A DNA stretch of 64,000 nucleotides. Origin: Chromohalobacter canadensis (GTDB lineage Bacteria; Pseudomonadota; Gammaproteobacteria; Pseudomonadales; Halomonadaceae). Position numbers and translations under genes: made by a program. The DNA lies in NCBI RefSeq assembly GCF_029544075.1, contig NZ_JAJQJH010000013.1, positions 1 through 64,000 of the forward strand. The letters run 5' to 3'. Below, piece after piece: positions 29,118 through 37,858 of the stretch. The notes beneath the pieces were generated by a model that saw only the letters and a list, made by a program, of their open reading frames with translations, had not been told where the DNA came from and made no database searches. Each line of letters begins with the position of its first letter. Within the stretch, counting starts at the first letter, position 1.

Positions 29118-30716
29118 TCAGCCACCCAGACGGAAATGCCTGAGGCGCACACCGCACAGCGCCAGCCATCCAAAGTAGACCAGGGCACCGCCTAGGGTCA
29201 GTCCAAGTAGTGTCGCCGCGCGCTGCCATACACCCCAGGCCAGCCACTGATGCCATTCGGGGCATAACCACCAAAGCCCGGCACCCATGACGACGCAGCC
29301 GCCGCCCAGTGTCAACGCGTAGCGTCCCCAACCCGGCTGAAACATCAGTACGCCGCGCCGCTGTAGCCCCCAACCCAACAAGCCGGCGTTGAGAAACGCC
29401 GACAGCGCCGTGGCCAGTGCCAGTCCTGCATGCGCTAGCGGCCAGATCAACAACAGGTTCAAGACCATGTTGGCGACCATCGCCACGACCCCGATTTTAA
29501 CCGGCGTCTTGGTGTCCTGGCGCGCGAAGTACCCCGGCGCCAGCACCTTGATGAGCATGAAGGGCAACAGACCTAACGCATAAGCCCGCATGCTGCGCGC
29601 CGCCATCACGATATCGTGATCCGTCATCGCCCCATAGTGGAACAAGCTCACCAGCAATGGCTCGGCCAGCAGCACCAAAGCCAAGGCTGCGGGCAGCCCG
29701 ATCAATAGCACTGCGCGCAGCGCCCAGTCGAGCATCTTCGCGAAGTGCGCTGGCGACTGTTCGGCATGGCGCTTGGAGAGGGCCGGTAAGATCACCGTGC
29801 CCAGTGCCACACCGAATACGCCCAGCGGCAACTCCACCAGGCGATCCGAGTAGTAGAGCCAAGACACGCTACCCGACGCCAGCAGAGACGCCAGCACGGT
29901 ATCCAGCAACAGATTGATCTGCGACACCGACACCCCGAACAACGCCGGCGCCATCAGCGCCAGGATGCGACGCACGCCCGGGTGCCGGAAGTTGGGCCAG
30001 GGGCGCGGCGTCAGCCCCAAACGTGCCAAGAACGGCACCTGAAACCCCAACTGAACGACACCCGCGATCAGTACCCCCCAGGCCAGCGCCATGGCCGGGT
30101 CCTGCATCCAGGGCGTCAGGCCCAACGCCGCGCCGATCAATGACAGGTTGAGCAGCACCGGGGTGAACGCCGGCACGGCGAAACGGTTCCAGGTGTTGAG
30201 CACGCTACCCGCGAAGGCGGTGAGCGAAATCAGCCACAGGTAGGGAAACGTCAAACGTAGCATGTCGGCGGTCAGCGCCAGCTTGCCCGGGTCAGCACTA
30301 AAGCCTGGCGCGAATAGCCACACCAGCCAGGGCGCGAGGAGCACCGCCACGGCGCTGAGCAGGGCAAGTATCACACCAAGACTGCCCGATACCGCATCGA
30401 GCAGTTCGCGTACCTCTTCACGGGTCCGCTGGGTGGCATACTCGGACAGCACCGGAATGAATGCCTGATTGAAGGCGCCCTCGGCGAACAGGCGGCGCAT
30501 GAAGTTGGGAATCTTGAAGGCGACGAAGAAGGCATCCGCACCGCTGCCGGCCCCGAACAAGGCCGCGATCACGACATCGCGCGCCAGCCCCAGCACGCGC
30601 GAGAGCATGGTCATCGTGCTGACCACCATCCCCGAGCGCAACAGACCGCCACGCGCCGGTCGCTTCGCTGCCGACTCGCCGTCTTCCGGCGCTGCCTGCG
30701 ATTGCTTACCCGTCAC
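29118..30716 (-). CDS. murJ: Lipid II flippase MurJ
   Basis: This is an integral membrane protein of the MOP/MATE superfamily (532 residues, about 14 helices) that translocates lipid II across the inner membrane for peptidoglycan synthesis. Conserved MurJ sequences include SRVLGLARDVVIAALFG near the N-terminus, NFMRRLFAEGAFNQAFIPVL, and PVKIGVVAMVANMVLNL. It is flanked by rpsT (with its terminator) and ribF, the standard neighbours. Confidence 0.95.
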   Translation of the reverse strand: MTGKQSQAAPEDGESAAKRPARGGLLRSGMVVSTMTMLSRVLGLARDVVIAALFGAGSGADAFFVAFKIPNFMRRLFAEGAFNQAFIPVLSEYATQRTREEVRELLDAVSGSLGVILALLSAVAVLLAPWLVWLFAPGFSADPGKLALTADMLRLTFPYLWLISLTAFAGSVLNTWNRFAVPAFTPVLLNLSLIGAALGLTPWMQDPAMALAWGVLIAGVVQLGFQVPFLARLGLTPRPWPNFRHPGVRRILALMAPALFGVSVSQINLLLDTVLASLLASGSVSWLYYSDRLVELPLGVFGVALGTVILPALSKRHAEQSPAHFAKMLDWALRAVLLIGLPAALALVLLAEPLLVSLFHYGAMTDHDIVMAARSMRAYALGLLPFMLIKVLAPGYFARQDTKTPVKIGVVAMVANMVLNLLLIWPLAHAGLALATALSAFLNAGLLGWGLQRRGVLMFQPGWGRYALTLGGGCVVMGAGLWWLCPEWHQWLAWGVWQRAATLLGLTLGGALVYFGWLALCGVRLRHFRLGG

Positions 30717-30755
30717 CGACTACCTCCACACCTCCGACGCCCAAGCGCCACTTAC

Positions 30756-30782
30756 AAAAAAACCGGCCGAAGCCGGTTTTTT
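30756..30782 (-). terminator. Terminator of rpsT
   Basis: ACCGGC / GCCGGT stem with CGAA loop, flanked by A7 and T6, giving T-runs on both strands. It lies 26 bp after the rpsT stop and ends its transcript before murJ. Confidence 0.9.
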
Positions 30783-30807
30783 CACGCGTTAACGCCAAGT
30801 CCCGGCT

Positions 30808-31074
30808 TCAGGCAGCCAGGGCCTTAATTCGCTTGTTCAAGCGACTCTTGATGCGTGCAGCCTTACGCTTGGAGATCGCATCCTTGTCGGCGATGCGGTC
30901 GATGACCGGCTGTGCCGCCTTGAGCTCGGCCATGGCCTGACCGTGATCGCCGCTTTGGATCGCCTTGACGACGCGCTTGATATACGTGCGCACCATGCTG
31001 CGTTGGCTGGCATTGTGCTGACGACGCTGCTCCGCCTGGCGGGCGCGTTTACGGGCCTGTTTGGTGTTCGCCAC
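30808..31074 (-). CDS. rpsT: 30S ribosomal protein S20
   Basis: This is an 88-residue, Lys/Arg/Ala-rich primary 16S rRNA binding protein; the sequence ANTKQARKRARQAEQRRQHN is typical. The start codon is GTG (31072-31074), with AAGGAG 6 bases upstream. E. coli rpsT likewise uses a non-ATG start (TTG) linked to translational autoregulation, so the weak start may matter here too. It is monocistronic with its own terminator. Confidence 0.96.
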   Translation of the reverse strand: MANTKQARKRARQAEQRRQHNASQRSMVRTYIKRVVKAIQSGDHGQAMAELKAAQPVIDRIADKDAISKRKAARIKSRLNKRIKALAA

Positions 31075-31218
31075 CGTCTACTCCTTGGAGATGTTGACAG
31101 TCATATTCTGTAAGAAATTGATTCGTATGACTTTTTACTACGTCACGCGAATCGGCCAAAACGGGATCGCCACTCGCGAGGCGCCCCATCAACGGGCCGT
31201 GTCTGAGAGGATGCGGCA

Positions 31219-31227
31219 TTCTAGCAT
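31219..31227 (-). promoter_or_regulatory. Extended -10 promoter of rpsT
   Basis: On the minus strand TGCTAGAAT is an extended -10 with no good -35, followed by a GC-rich start region (GCCGC). It lies about 145 bp upstream of rpsT, in the proB-rpsT gap. Confidence 0.45.
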
Positions 31228-31281
31228 GGTCCGCGTGGAAACGGCTATAGGTTCACCGATCGACTCCTCGACATCACGCCC

Positions 31282-32418
31282 TCAGATGATGACCAAGTTA
31301 TCGCGATGAATGAGCTCCGGCGATTCCATGTAGCCAAGCAACGTCTCGATACGATGACTGGGCTGACCCACGATACGACGTGCTTCGTCGCTGCCGTAGT
31401 TGACCAGCCCCTTGGCGACTCGGGCACCTTGCTCGTTGACACAGACCACCATGTCGCCGCGCTTGAAGACGCCCTCGGCACGCCGCACGCCCACTGGCAG
31501 CAAGCTCGATCCATGGCGATGCAGTACCTCGACCGCGCCATCATCGAGCACCAGCGTGCCGCGCACCTGAAGCTGCCCAGCCAGCCACCGCTTGCGCGCT
31601 GCCAACGGCGCATGATCCGGCATCAACAACGTACCCAACGTTTCACCTTCCGCCAGCCGCGTTAGCACCGACGCCTGACGCCCACTGGCGATCACCGTCA
31701 ACGCACCGGAGCGTGCCGCCAGGCGCGCAGCACGCACTTTGGTCGTCATTCCGCCGCGCCCTAAGGCACCGCCATCGCCGGCCACCAACGCCAGGGCAGG
31801 ATCGTCGGCACGCCCTTCGCTGATCAACCGCGCCTCGGGATCGTGGCGTGGATCGGCATCGAACAAACCTTCCTGATCGGTGAGCAGAATCAGCGCGTCC
31901 GCTTCCAGAAGGTTGGCCACCAGCGCGCCCAGCGTATCGTTATCGCCGAAGCGGATCTCGTCCGTGACCACGGTGTCGTTTTCGTTGATCACCGGCACCA
32001 CACGCAACGCGACCAGCGTGCGCAACGCCGAGCGCGCATTGAGGTAACGCTTGCGGTCGGACAGATCATCATGCGTTAAAAGCACTTGCGCGCTACGCAG
32101 ACCGTGACGCGCGAAGTGACCCTCGTAGCATTGCGATAGCCCCGACTGCCCTACCGCGGCAGCCGCTTGCAGTTCATACACTGCCGAGGGCCGGGATGCC
32201 CAGCCCAGACGCGCCATGCCCTCGGCCACCGCCCCGGACGAGACCAGCACGACCTCGACACCACGCGCATGTAGGGAGGCAATCTGATCGACCCAACCGC
32301 CGATGGCCTCGGCATCGAGACCACGGCCGTCGTTGGTCAACAATGCGCTGCCGATCTTGACCACGACACGCCGCGCACCACGCAAGGCATCACGGCTTGC
32401 CGACTGCGACTCACTCAC
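31282..32418 (-). CDS. proB: Glutamate 5-kinase
   Basis: This is the first enzyme of proline synthesis, phosphorylating glutamate; it is feedback-inhibited by proline in the family. It has an amino-acid-kinase domain (residues about 10-265; [46 protein letters not shown]) and a C-terminal PUA domain (about 285-370). The length of 378 residues is standard. It sits between obgE and rpsT, an order shared with pseudomonads. In halophiles proline can serve as an osmolyte, but nothing here shows osmotic control. Confidence 0.96.
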   Translation of the reverse strand: MSESQSASRDALRGARRVVVKIGSALLTNDGRGLDAEAIGGWVDQIASLHARGVEVVLVSSGAVAEGMARLGWASRPSAVYELQAAAAVGQSGLSQCYEGHFARHGLRSAQVLLTHDDLSDRKRYLNARSALRTLVALRVVPVINENDTVVTDEIRFGDNDTLGALVANLLEADALILLTDQEGLFDADPRHDPEARLISEGRADDPALALVAGDGGALGRGGMTTKVRAARLAARSGALTVIASGRQASVLTRLAEGETLGTLLMPDHAPLAARKRWLAGQLQVRGTLVLDDGAVEVLHRHGSSLLPVGVRRAEGVFKRGDMVVCVNEQGARVAKGLVNYGSDEARRIVGQPSHRIETLLGYMESPELIHRDNLVII

Positions 32419-32444
32419 CGGCTTCTCTCCCTTCTTGCCTTGGC

Positions 32445-33638
32445 TCAGGGGGCGTATTCCACTTCGACATCGTAATCATCATCGTCGAAGTCATCGTCAT
32501 CTTCCTGGACCGGCTTGCGCTTGCGCGACATGCGCGCTTCGGTACGCGCCACGGCCTCGTCTTCCATGCGCTGACGCATCTCGCGCTCATGCTCGAAGGC
32601 CACCTCGTCTTCCGCCTCGAGCTGACGCTGCTCGGTCAGCCAGCGATGCGCCGCCTGTACCAGCGGCTGGGTGCCCTCGCTGCTAATCGCCGAAATCCGA
32701 TACACCGGCCCCGCCCATTCCAGGCGCGCGACGATATCGTCGACCGTCGCCTGGCGCTCCTCCTCGGGGAGCAAGTCGAGCTTGTTGAGCACCAACCAGC
32801 GCGGCCGTTCGGCCAGCGTGGTGGAAAATTGCTCAAGCTCGTACGCGATAGCCCGCGCACTCTCCACGGGATCGCTTTCATCGAACGGCGCCACATCAAC
32901 GACATGCAGCAACAACCGCGTACGGGTCAGGTGCTTGAGGAACCGAAGCCCCAGGCCCGCGCCGTCGGACGCGCCTTCGATCAACCCGGGCACGTCGGCC
33001 ATCACGAAATGCTCATGCGTACCCAACTTGACCACCCCGAGATTGGGCACCAGCGTGGTGAAGGGGTAGTTGGCAACCTTGGGTTTGGCGGCCGAGACGG
33101 CACGAATCAGCGTCGACTTGCCGGCATTGGGAACGCCCAGCAAGCCGACATCGGCCATCACCTTCATCTCGAAGCGCAGGTTGCGGCGCTCGCCCTCGGT
33201 ACCCGGCGTCGTCTTGCGCGGCGCCCGGTTAGTGGAAGACTTGAAATGAATGTTGCCCAGCCCTCGGCGGCCCGCCTGCGCCACCAGCTCGACTTGGCCG
33301 ATCTCGGTCACATCGGCGATTACCTCGAGGGTATCCTCGTCGATCACCGTAGTCCCCACCGGTACCTTGACGTACAGGTCCTCGCCATTGCGACCGCTCA
33401 TCTGACGGCCTTGGCCAGGCTGCCCATTGGGCGCCTTGTAGAAACGCTGATACTTGAAATCGATCAGCGTATTGAGGGCGTCGTCACCGATCAGGTAGAC
33501 ATTGCCGCCGTGCCCACCGTCGCCGCCGTCCGGCCCGCCCTTGGGAACGTACTTCTCGCGCCGGAAACTCAGGCAGCCGTTGCCGCCCTTGCCGGCCTCC
33601 ACAATGATCGAGGCTTCGTCGACGAATTGCATGGACAC
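32445..33638 (-). CDS. obgE: Ribosome-associated GTPase ObgE/CgtA
   Basis: This is a GTPase for 50S assembly and the stringent response. The Gly-rich Obg fold (residues 1-158) is followed by the G domain: P-loop [12 protein letters not shown]3 [15 protein letters not shown]4 NKLDLLP and G5 SAISSEG. The tail after about 330 is highly charged and ends in a nearly uninterrupted Asp/Glu run, more acidic than in most Obg proteins and typical of halophile proteomes. It is 397 residues long. It lies downstream of rplU-rpmA. Confidence 0.97.
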   Translation of the reverse strand: MSMQFVDEASIIVEAGKGGNGCLSFRREKYVPKGGPDGGDGGHGGNVYLIGDDALNTLIDFKYQRFYKAPNGQPGQGRQMSGRNGEDLYVKVPVGTTVIDEDTLEVIADVTEIGQVELVAQAGRRGLGNIHFKSSTNRAPRKTTPGTEGERRNLRFEMKVMADVGLLGVPNAGKSTLIRAVSAAKPKVANYPFTTLVPNLGVVKLGTHEHFVMADVPGLIEGASDGAGLGLRFLKHLTRTRLLLHVVDVAPFDESDPVESARAIAYELEQFSTTLAERPRWLVLNKLDLLPEEERQATVDDIVARLEWAGPVYRISAISSEGTQPLVQAAHRWLTEQRQLEAEDEVAFEHEREMRQRMEDEAVARTEARMSRKRKPVQEDDDDFDDDDYDVEVEYAP

Positions 33639-33668
33639 TTCTCCCGACGGCTACGGCCGCCCTATACG

Positions 33669-33696
33669 AAAAGACCCCGCCTGAGCGGGGCCTTTT
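33669..33696 (-). terminator. Terminator of rplU-rpmA
   Basis: Stem CCCCGC / GCGGGG with CTGA loop, flanked by AAAAGA and CCTTTT. On the minus strand it ends the rplU-rpmA transcript 20 bp after rpmA; some read-through to obgE is possible. Confidence 0.85.
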
Positions 33697-33717
33697 CTTT
33701 CACCGTTCGCGGCGGTC

Positions 33718-33975
33718 TCAGGCGGAGACGACGCTCACGAACTTGCGGTTTTTCGGACCCTTGGTCTCGAACTTGATTACGCCTTCGTTCAGAGCGAACA
33801 AGGTGTGATCCTTGCCAATACCAACGCCGCTGCCCGCGTGGAACTTGGTGCCACGCTGACGCACGATGATGTTGCCGGCGGTCGCCGCCTGGCCACCGAA
33901 CAGCTTGACACCAAGACGTTTGGATTCGCTATCGCGACCGTTACGAGAACTACCGGCAGCCTTTTTATGAGCCAT
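33718..33975 (-). CDS. rpmA: 50S ribosomal protein L27
   Basis: This is an 85-residue protein of the ribosomal peptidyl-transferase region. It begins [19 protein letters not shown], with no cleavable Firmicute-type N-terminal extension, and contains the typical [10 protein letters not shown] and [11 protein letters not shown]. It is cotranscribed with rplU, 33 bp downstream. Confidence 0.97.
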   Translation of the reverse strand: MAHKKAAGSSRNGRDSESKRLGVKLFGGQAATAGNIIVRQRGTKFHAGSGVGIGKDHTLFALNEGVIKFETKGPKNRKFVSVVSA

Positions 33976-34008
33976 TGCAAATACCTCGCGTTATCTAGGG
34001 AATATCGC

Positions 34009-34320
34009 TTAAGCGGAAATTCCAGTGATCTTGACTTCGGTGAACCACTGACGATGGCCTTGACGACGCATCTGGTGCTTACGGCGACGGAACTTGATGA
34101 TCTGCACCTTTTCGCCGCGACCATGGGAAACGACTTCCGCCGTCACCTTGGCACCTTCGACCAACGGCGCGCCGACCTTGACGTCATCGTCATCGGCGAC
34201 CAGCAGAACTTGGTCGAGTTCGAGGGTTTCACCCGTGGCCACTTCCAGCTTCTCGAGCTTCAGGGTCTGGCCTTCCTGAACGCGGTACTGCTTGCCACCG
34301 CTTTTGATAACTGCGTACAT
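34009..34320 (-). CDS. rplU: 50S ribosomal protein L21
   Basis: This is a 103-residue 23S rRNA binding protein beginning [18 protein letters not shown], with the conserved [16 protein letters not shown] near the C-terminus. I chose the ATG at 34320, with GGAGAG 4-5 bases upstream, over the in-frame ATG at 34335. It is first in the rplU-rpmA(-obgE) operon, behind a strong promoter. Confidence 0.97.
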   Translation of the reverse strand: MYAVIKSGGKQYRVQEGQTLKLEKLEVATGETLELDQVLLVADDDDVKVGAPLVEGAKVTAEVVSHGRGEKVQIIKFRRRKHQMRRQGHRQWFTEVKITGISA

Positions 34321-34424
34321 GTCACTCTCCAGCACTCATCGGGATTGCGCTCTTCATCGGCCTGCGGCGAGTGGCGCCCCTTCCGGCAGCCATCTGACAG
34401 GGAGCATGATGAGTCGAGCCGCGC

Positions 34425-34454
34425 ATTATAGCGACACTCTCGCGTACCGGGCAA
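34425..34454 (-). promoter_or_regulatory. Sigma-70 promoter of rplU-rpmA
   Basis: On the minus strand TTGCCC (34449-34454), an 18-bp spacer, then a perfect -10 TATAAT (34425-34430) followed by GCGCGGC. It lies about 105 bp upstream of rplU. Confidence 0.7.
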
Positions 34455-34593
34455 GTGTCTTTCGTGCCACGAATGGCGCGCTCCGACTCCAGGCACCGCG
34501 TGCGCCTTGACGCCCCTCGGGGGGCCCCCTAGCATAGCCTGAGCCCAAGGCCGCAATGAGCCGGCCCAACCCCTTTTTGCGACAAGCCGACCC

Positions 34594-35568
34594 ATGCAGC
34601 CTAACGCATCGCCTCTTCATGCGGCGGTCGCGGATGATTTCGCCGCCGTCGATCGCACCATCCTCGCCCAACTGGCTTCCCGGGTTCCCCTCGTCGAAAC
34701 CATTGGCCACTACATCATCGAAAGCGGCGGCAAACGGCTGCGTCCTCTGCTCGTGCTGCTCGCGGCGCGTTCGCTGGGCTATCCGGGCGAGCGCCACGTG
34801 ACCCTGGCCACGCTGATCGAGTTCATGCATACCTCGACGCTGTTGCATGACGACGTGGTCGACGAATCACACCTGCGCCGTGGCAAGGCCACCGCCAACG
34901 ATGCCTGGGGCAACGCCCCCTCGGTGCTGGTCGGCGACTTCCTCTACTCGCGCTCGTTCCAGATGATGGTCGAGGTCGGCTCGATGCGCGTGATGGAGAT
35001 TCTCTCCGGCGCCACCTGCGTGATCGCCGAAGGCGAGGTGTTGCAGCTGACCAATATCGGCAACCCCGATATCGATGAGGCCGCCTACTTCGAGACCATC
35101 CAGGGCAAGACCGCCATGCTCTTCGAGGCTGCCAGCCACAGCGGCGCGGTACTCGCCGAAGCCAGCCCCGCGCAGGAAGAAGCACTCCAGCTCTACGGGC
35201 GCTATCTAGGCCTGGCCTTCCAGCTCGTCGACGACCTGCTCGACTATCAAGGCGACGCCGATGCCATGGGCAAGAACGTCGGCGACGACCTTGCCGAGGG
35301 CAAACCCACACTGCCGCTCATCCATGCCATGTCCGCCGGCGATACCGAACAGACCAAGATGATTCGCCGCGCCATCCGCCAGGGCGGACTCGACCATCTC
35401 GACGAGGTGCTGGCCATCGTCAACGACACCGGCGCTCTGGAATATACCCGCCGCCGCGCCGTGGAAATGGCCGACCGTGCGCTGGCCCAACTCGAGCTGC
35501 TACCCGAAAGCCGCTACCGCGACAGCATGGCCGAACTCGCCCATCTCGCTGTCGAGCGCCAGACCTGA
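34594..35568 (+). CDS. ispB: Octaprenyl-type polyprenyl diphosphate synthase
   Basis: This is a trans-prenyltransferase that builds the ubiquinone side chain from FPP and IPP. The first Asp-rich motif is LLHDDVVDES, with substrate-binding Arg in HLRRGK, and the second is QLVDDLLDYQGD. The length of 324 residues is normal. It is divergent from rplU, as in pseudomonads and enterics. The chain length (C40 or C45) cannot be read from sequence; Halomonadaceae generally use ubiquinone-9. Confidence 0.95.
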   Translation: MQPNASPLHAAVADDFAAVDRTILAQLASRVPLVETIGHYIIESGGKRLRPLLVLLAARSLGYPGERHVTLATLIEFMHTSTLLHDDVVDESHLRRGKATANDAWGNAPSVLVGDFLYSRSFQMMVEVGSMRVMEILSGATCVIAEGEVLQLTNIGNPDIDEAAYFETIQGKTAMLFEAASHSGAVLAEASPAQEEALQLYGRYLGLAFQLVDDLLDYQGDADAMGKNVGDDLAEGKPTLPLIHAMSAGDTEQTKMIRRAIRQGGLDHLDEVLAIVNDTGALEYTRRRAVEMADRALAQLELLPESRYRDSMAELAHLAVERQT

Positions 35569-35588
35569 CCCGCCGCCTCGCAAAAGGG

Positions 35589-35616
35589 TTGCGCGCGCAT
35601 CGCGGATGCGTATAAT
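35589..35616 (+). promoter_or_regulatory. Promoter of tRNA-Pro
   Basis: Perfect -10 TATAAT (35611-35616) with a weak -35 TTGCGC (35589-35594), 16-bp spacing and a GC-rich discriminator. It starts 34 bp upstream of the tRNA, typical for a stable-RNA promoter. Confidence 0.65.
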
Positions 35617-35649
35617 GCAGCCCCGTCGAGCCGGCACCCCCGGCGCGAA

Positions 35650-35726
35650 CGGAGTATAGCTCAGCTTGGTAGAGCGCTGCCTTCGGGAGGCAGAGGTCGT
35701 AGGTTCGAATCCTGCTACTCCGACCA
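35650..35726 (+). tRNA. tRNA-Pro (anticodon CGG)
   Basis: The cloverleaf is complete: acceptor CGGAGTA / TACTCCG, D arm GCTC...GAGC, anticodon stem CTGCC / GGCAG enclosing TTCGGGA (anticodon CGG, codon CCG), and T arm with GGTTCGAATCC. The discriminator is A and CCA is encoded. It is 77 bases long. The minus-strand ORF across it (GFEPTTSASRRQRS) is the well-known spurious translation of tRNA sequence. Confidence 0.95.
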
Positions 35727-35737
35727 AGAACATCAGT

Positions 35738-35777
35738 AAAAACGGCCACTTAGCTCATCAGAGCGGTGGCCGTTTTT
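35738..35777. terminator. Terminator of tRNA-Pro
   Basis: AAAAA, stem CGGCCAC / GTGGCCG with a 16-base loop, then TTTTT. It lies 11 bp after the tRNA. Confidence 0.85.
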
Positions 35778-35955
35778 CGTTGCTGCGCCCTCCAGGTTCC
35801 ACACATCGAGAAGTCCTCAGCCAAGGCTGATAATGGGACAAGTGCTGCACGAGCGGCGTCTGCTTGAGCTTATCGAGACAAGAAGTTGCTGGCAGGTGCC
35901 AGAAAAGCGTAAAACCTGAAAGCATGCGGATAACAAGAACCGAAAGGAGCAACCC

Positions 35956-36570
35956 ATGAGCCGTTATCATGCTCCCGGTGCCCAAGGCAGTGCCGAGCCT
36001 GGCTCGGATGGCAAGGTCATGGCCAACAAGTTGGGCCTTACCGATCAGGAAAGCCTGGATGAAGCGGAAACCGAGCTGCTTCTCAAGCTCTATGAAGACG
36101 TATTCAGCACGCTGGAGGAAGACCAGTCCATCGATACCGAGACGTTGAAGCACTGGCATCGCCGTTGGCTGGGTAGCCTCTACGACTGGGCGGGGGAGGA
36201 GCGCCAGGTCAACCTGGAAAAGGACGGCTTTCCGTTTGCGGCAGCGGCCCAGCTACCCAATTTACTGCATCAGTTAGACAAGAAATGGCTGAGCCCACTG
36301 ACGCCATGTAGTGGCATGACCCGAGAGGCAGCCATCAGAGTCATCGCTCAGGTGCATGTCGAGCTAATTCTGATCCATCCCTTCCGGGATTGTAATGGAC
36401 GCATCGCGCGTCTGCTGGCCGATGCCATGGCCTATCAGGCGGGGATGAACCTGCTGGACTACCACGACTGGATCGAGAACAAAGACGCCTACATAGGCGC
36501 GATCCACGCCGGCCTGAGCGGCGATTACGGGCCGATGATAGAACGAGTCAGTAAAGCGGCAGGGACTTGA
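35956..36570 (+). CDS. Fic domain protein with altered catalytic motif
   Basis: This 204-residue protein has one Fic domain (about 65-190). Fic enzymes usually transfer AMP or another phosphate-bearing group to target proteins. The core motif is HPFRDCNGR (141-149): catalytic His, Asp, Asn and Arg are kept, but the usual Gly at position 146 is Cys. The flap region (NLEKDGFPFAAA) is normal. I see no inhibitory (S/T)xxxE(G/N) helix in the protein, so a separate antitoxin would be expected (class I). AAAGGAG precedes the ATG. It lies directly after tRNA-Pro and looks like accessory DNA. Confidence 0.8.
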   Translation: MSRYHAPGAQGSAEPGSDGKVMANKLGLTDQESLDEAETELLLKLYEDVFSTLEEDQSIDTETLKHWHRRWLGSLYDWAGEERQVNLEKDGFPFAAAAQLPNLLHQLDKKWLSPLTPCSGMTREAAIRVIAQVHVELILIHPFRDCNGRIARLLADAMAYQAGMNLLDYHDWIENKDAYIGAIHAGLSGDYGPMIERVSKAAGT

Positions 36571-36712
36571 AGCGGGACTGGCTAGTGCTCAGCTTTGTCT
36601 CAATAGCGTGGCTAGACTTACCGGTTTCCACGGCAGTGGACGTGGCAACGGCCTTCAGTAGAGCTTTGCGATCCACTGTGCGACGTTTTTTGAACGCTGT
36701 GGAAGCTGTCAT
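36548..36712 (-). CDS. Small basic ORF antisense to the fic 3' end
   Basis: This is a 54-codon ORF starting MTASTAFKKRRTVDRKALLK. It has an excellent ribosome site (AGGAGGA, 5 bases before the ATG), the main support for it. It is convergent with fic and overlaps its last 23 bp. The sequence holds two SxxxET segments (STAVET, SHAIET) that loosely recall the (S/T)xxxE(G/N) motif of Fic antitoxins but lack the final Gly/Asn. No family is recognised. It could be a Fic partner, an unrelated small protein or a gene remnant. Confidence 0.4.
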   Translation of the reverse strand: MTASTAFKKRRTVDRKALLKAVATSTAVETGKSSHAIETKLSTSQSRFKSLPLY

Positions 36713-37041
36713 GGAAGTCCTCCTCATTCGATAGACTCTATTTTACGCGTTTTCCCAAGAACCTGCATTCAGGTTCTCGTCCTGGCCCCGCCACTTCGAT
36801 TCCTTAACCTGAGTTATCGAAACATCGCGTTCCGCCCGTCATGGTAACCAAGCTAGGAAGCCCCGTGGCACACGGATGTGCCAACCTTCTTACTCTTCTC
36901 TTTGCCAGTACGCTCACCAGAACGTTTGCACCAAAACGTCGATAGGCATGGTGTATCCGCATCATAGCCATGCAGTGCTTTCCAGCGGCGCGTCAGCGTC
37001 CATACTGATGGATACGCCCATCGGCGTCTTGGGAGTCCATC
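36713..37041. other. Accessory intergenic stretch after fic
   Basis: No convincing gene is present. It contains two hairpins without T-runs: AGAACCTG / CAGGTTCT (36758-36777) and GGCACA / TGTGCC (36868-36883). GC is lower than in neighbouring genes. Short ORFs on both strands lack ribosome sites and family features. Confidence 0.4.
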
Positions 37042-37458
37042 ATGCAACGCTTATCACTGGAACCCGCCGCGCTTCATGTCGCTCGACTCACCCCCTTGCT
37101 GGAGTGGCTGCAAACGCATCTGGCATTGCCGGTCTTGTTGCGTACTCCGTACAGCGCTTATCTTGAACTCCACTGCGAAGGCCATAACAGTCATGTGCTA
37201 CTGCTTGAAGAGCACCCTGAGGCATCCGCCAGCACGCTACGCCTGGAAGCCGACAATGCGGAGTTCGAGCATCTTGCCCCCCGATTGACCAGCCAAGGCG
37301 CGCGCTGCCTGGAAACGTCGCGTGAACATCCTAGTGCATCGCGTGGCTGTGCTTGGCGGGTGCTGACCATGCCGCTACCCGGCGATTGGCAACTGATGCT
37401 ACTGGCCCTCGACCCATCCCGCTGCCAACACTTGGGCCCGCACAGGCTGGCACCTTGA
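37042..37458 (+). CDS. Hypothetical protein, possibly VOC-like fold
   Basis: This is a 138-residue protein with GGGAG 6 bases before the ATG. I do not recognise a named family. The pattern LRLEADNAEFEHLAPRLTSQGAR followed by a strand resembles one beta-alpha-beta module of glyoxalase/VOC proteins, but no metal ligands are clear. It has no signal peptide or membrane segment. Its neighbours (a membrane protein, a thioredoxin fusion) do not suggest a pathway. Confidence 0.5.
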   Translation: MQRLSLEPAALHVARLTPLLEWLQTHLALPVLLRTPYSAYLELHCEGHNSHVLLLEEHPEASASTLRLEADNAEFEHLAPRLTSQGARCLETSREHPSASRGCAWRVLTMPLPGDWQLMLLALDPSRCQHLGPHRLAP

Positions 37459-37467
37459 CGTGCCCCA

Positions 37468-37716
37468 TCACTCATCATCTTCTTTCGCCCGTCTGACCCG
37501 CTCGGCCATGGCCCGGCGCTGTTTGTTGCGGCGATAGCGACGCATTAGCGCCACCCAGCATGCGGCAAGGAGCATCAGCGCCAGGGTCATGCCTTGCCAG
37601 GGGCGCGCCGCGTCGCCCAGACACGTTTCCAGCGTCATGATCAGGATGAATCCCAGAGCCTGGCTGGCGATGGCTGCCGCGCGCAACCCATCGATCCCAT
37701 AGCGCGAACTCACCAT
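37468..37716 (-). CDS. Small two-helix membrane protein, unknown
   Basis: This is an 82-residue protein with two hydrophobic segments (AAAIASQALGFILIMTLE and MTLALMLLAACWVALM), ending in a basic, charged tail (RRYRRNKQRRAMAERVRRAKEDDE region). I chose the ATG at 37716, with AAGGAGG 7 bases upstream. It is convergent with the upstream hypothetical gene. No family is recognised. Confidence 0.55.
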   Translation of the reverse strand: MVSSRYGIDGLRAAAIASQALGFILIMTLETCLGDAARPWQGMTLALMLLAACWVALMRRYRRNKQRRAMAERVRRAKEDDE

Positions 37717-37858
37717 GCATGTTCCTCCTTTCGCCTCGCACTGACGCCCGCCGCGCGAGGGCTTCAACCCAGCCACCATGCTCGTTAAAGAGGCGACCCC
37801 GAGGGGGTTAGTGTAACGTGTCTGGATCGCATTTCGTCATCGCCACCATGAGGATCCC

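Noticed and set aside
35500-35733. Minus-strand ORF across tRNA-Pro encoding GFEPTTSASRRQRS
   Set aside because: This peptide is the familiar false translation of tRNA antisense sequence; the tRNA cloverleaf is complete.
36853-37047. 64-codon minus-strand ORF between fic and the hypothetical gene, as an insertion-sequence remnant
   Set aside because: No ribosome site, no transposase motif, and no inverted or direct repeats bounding it.
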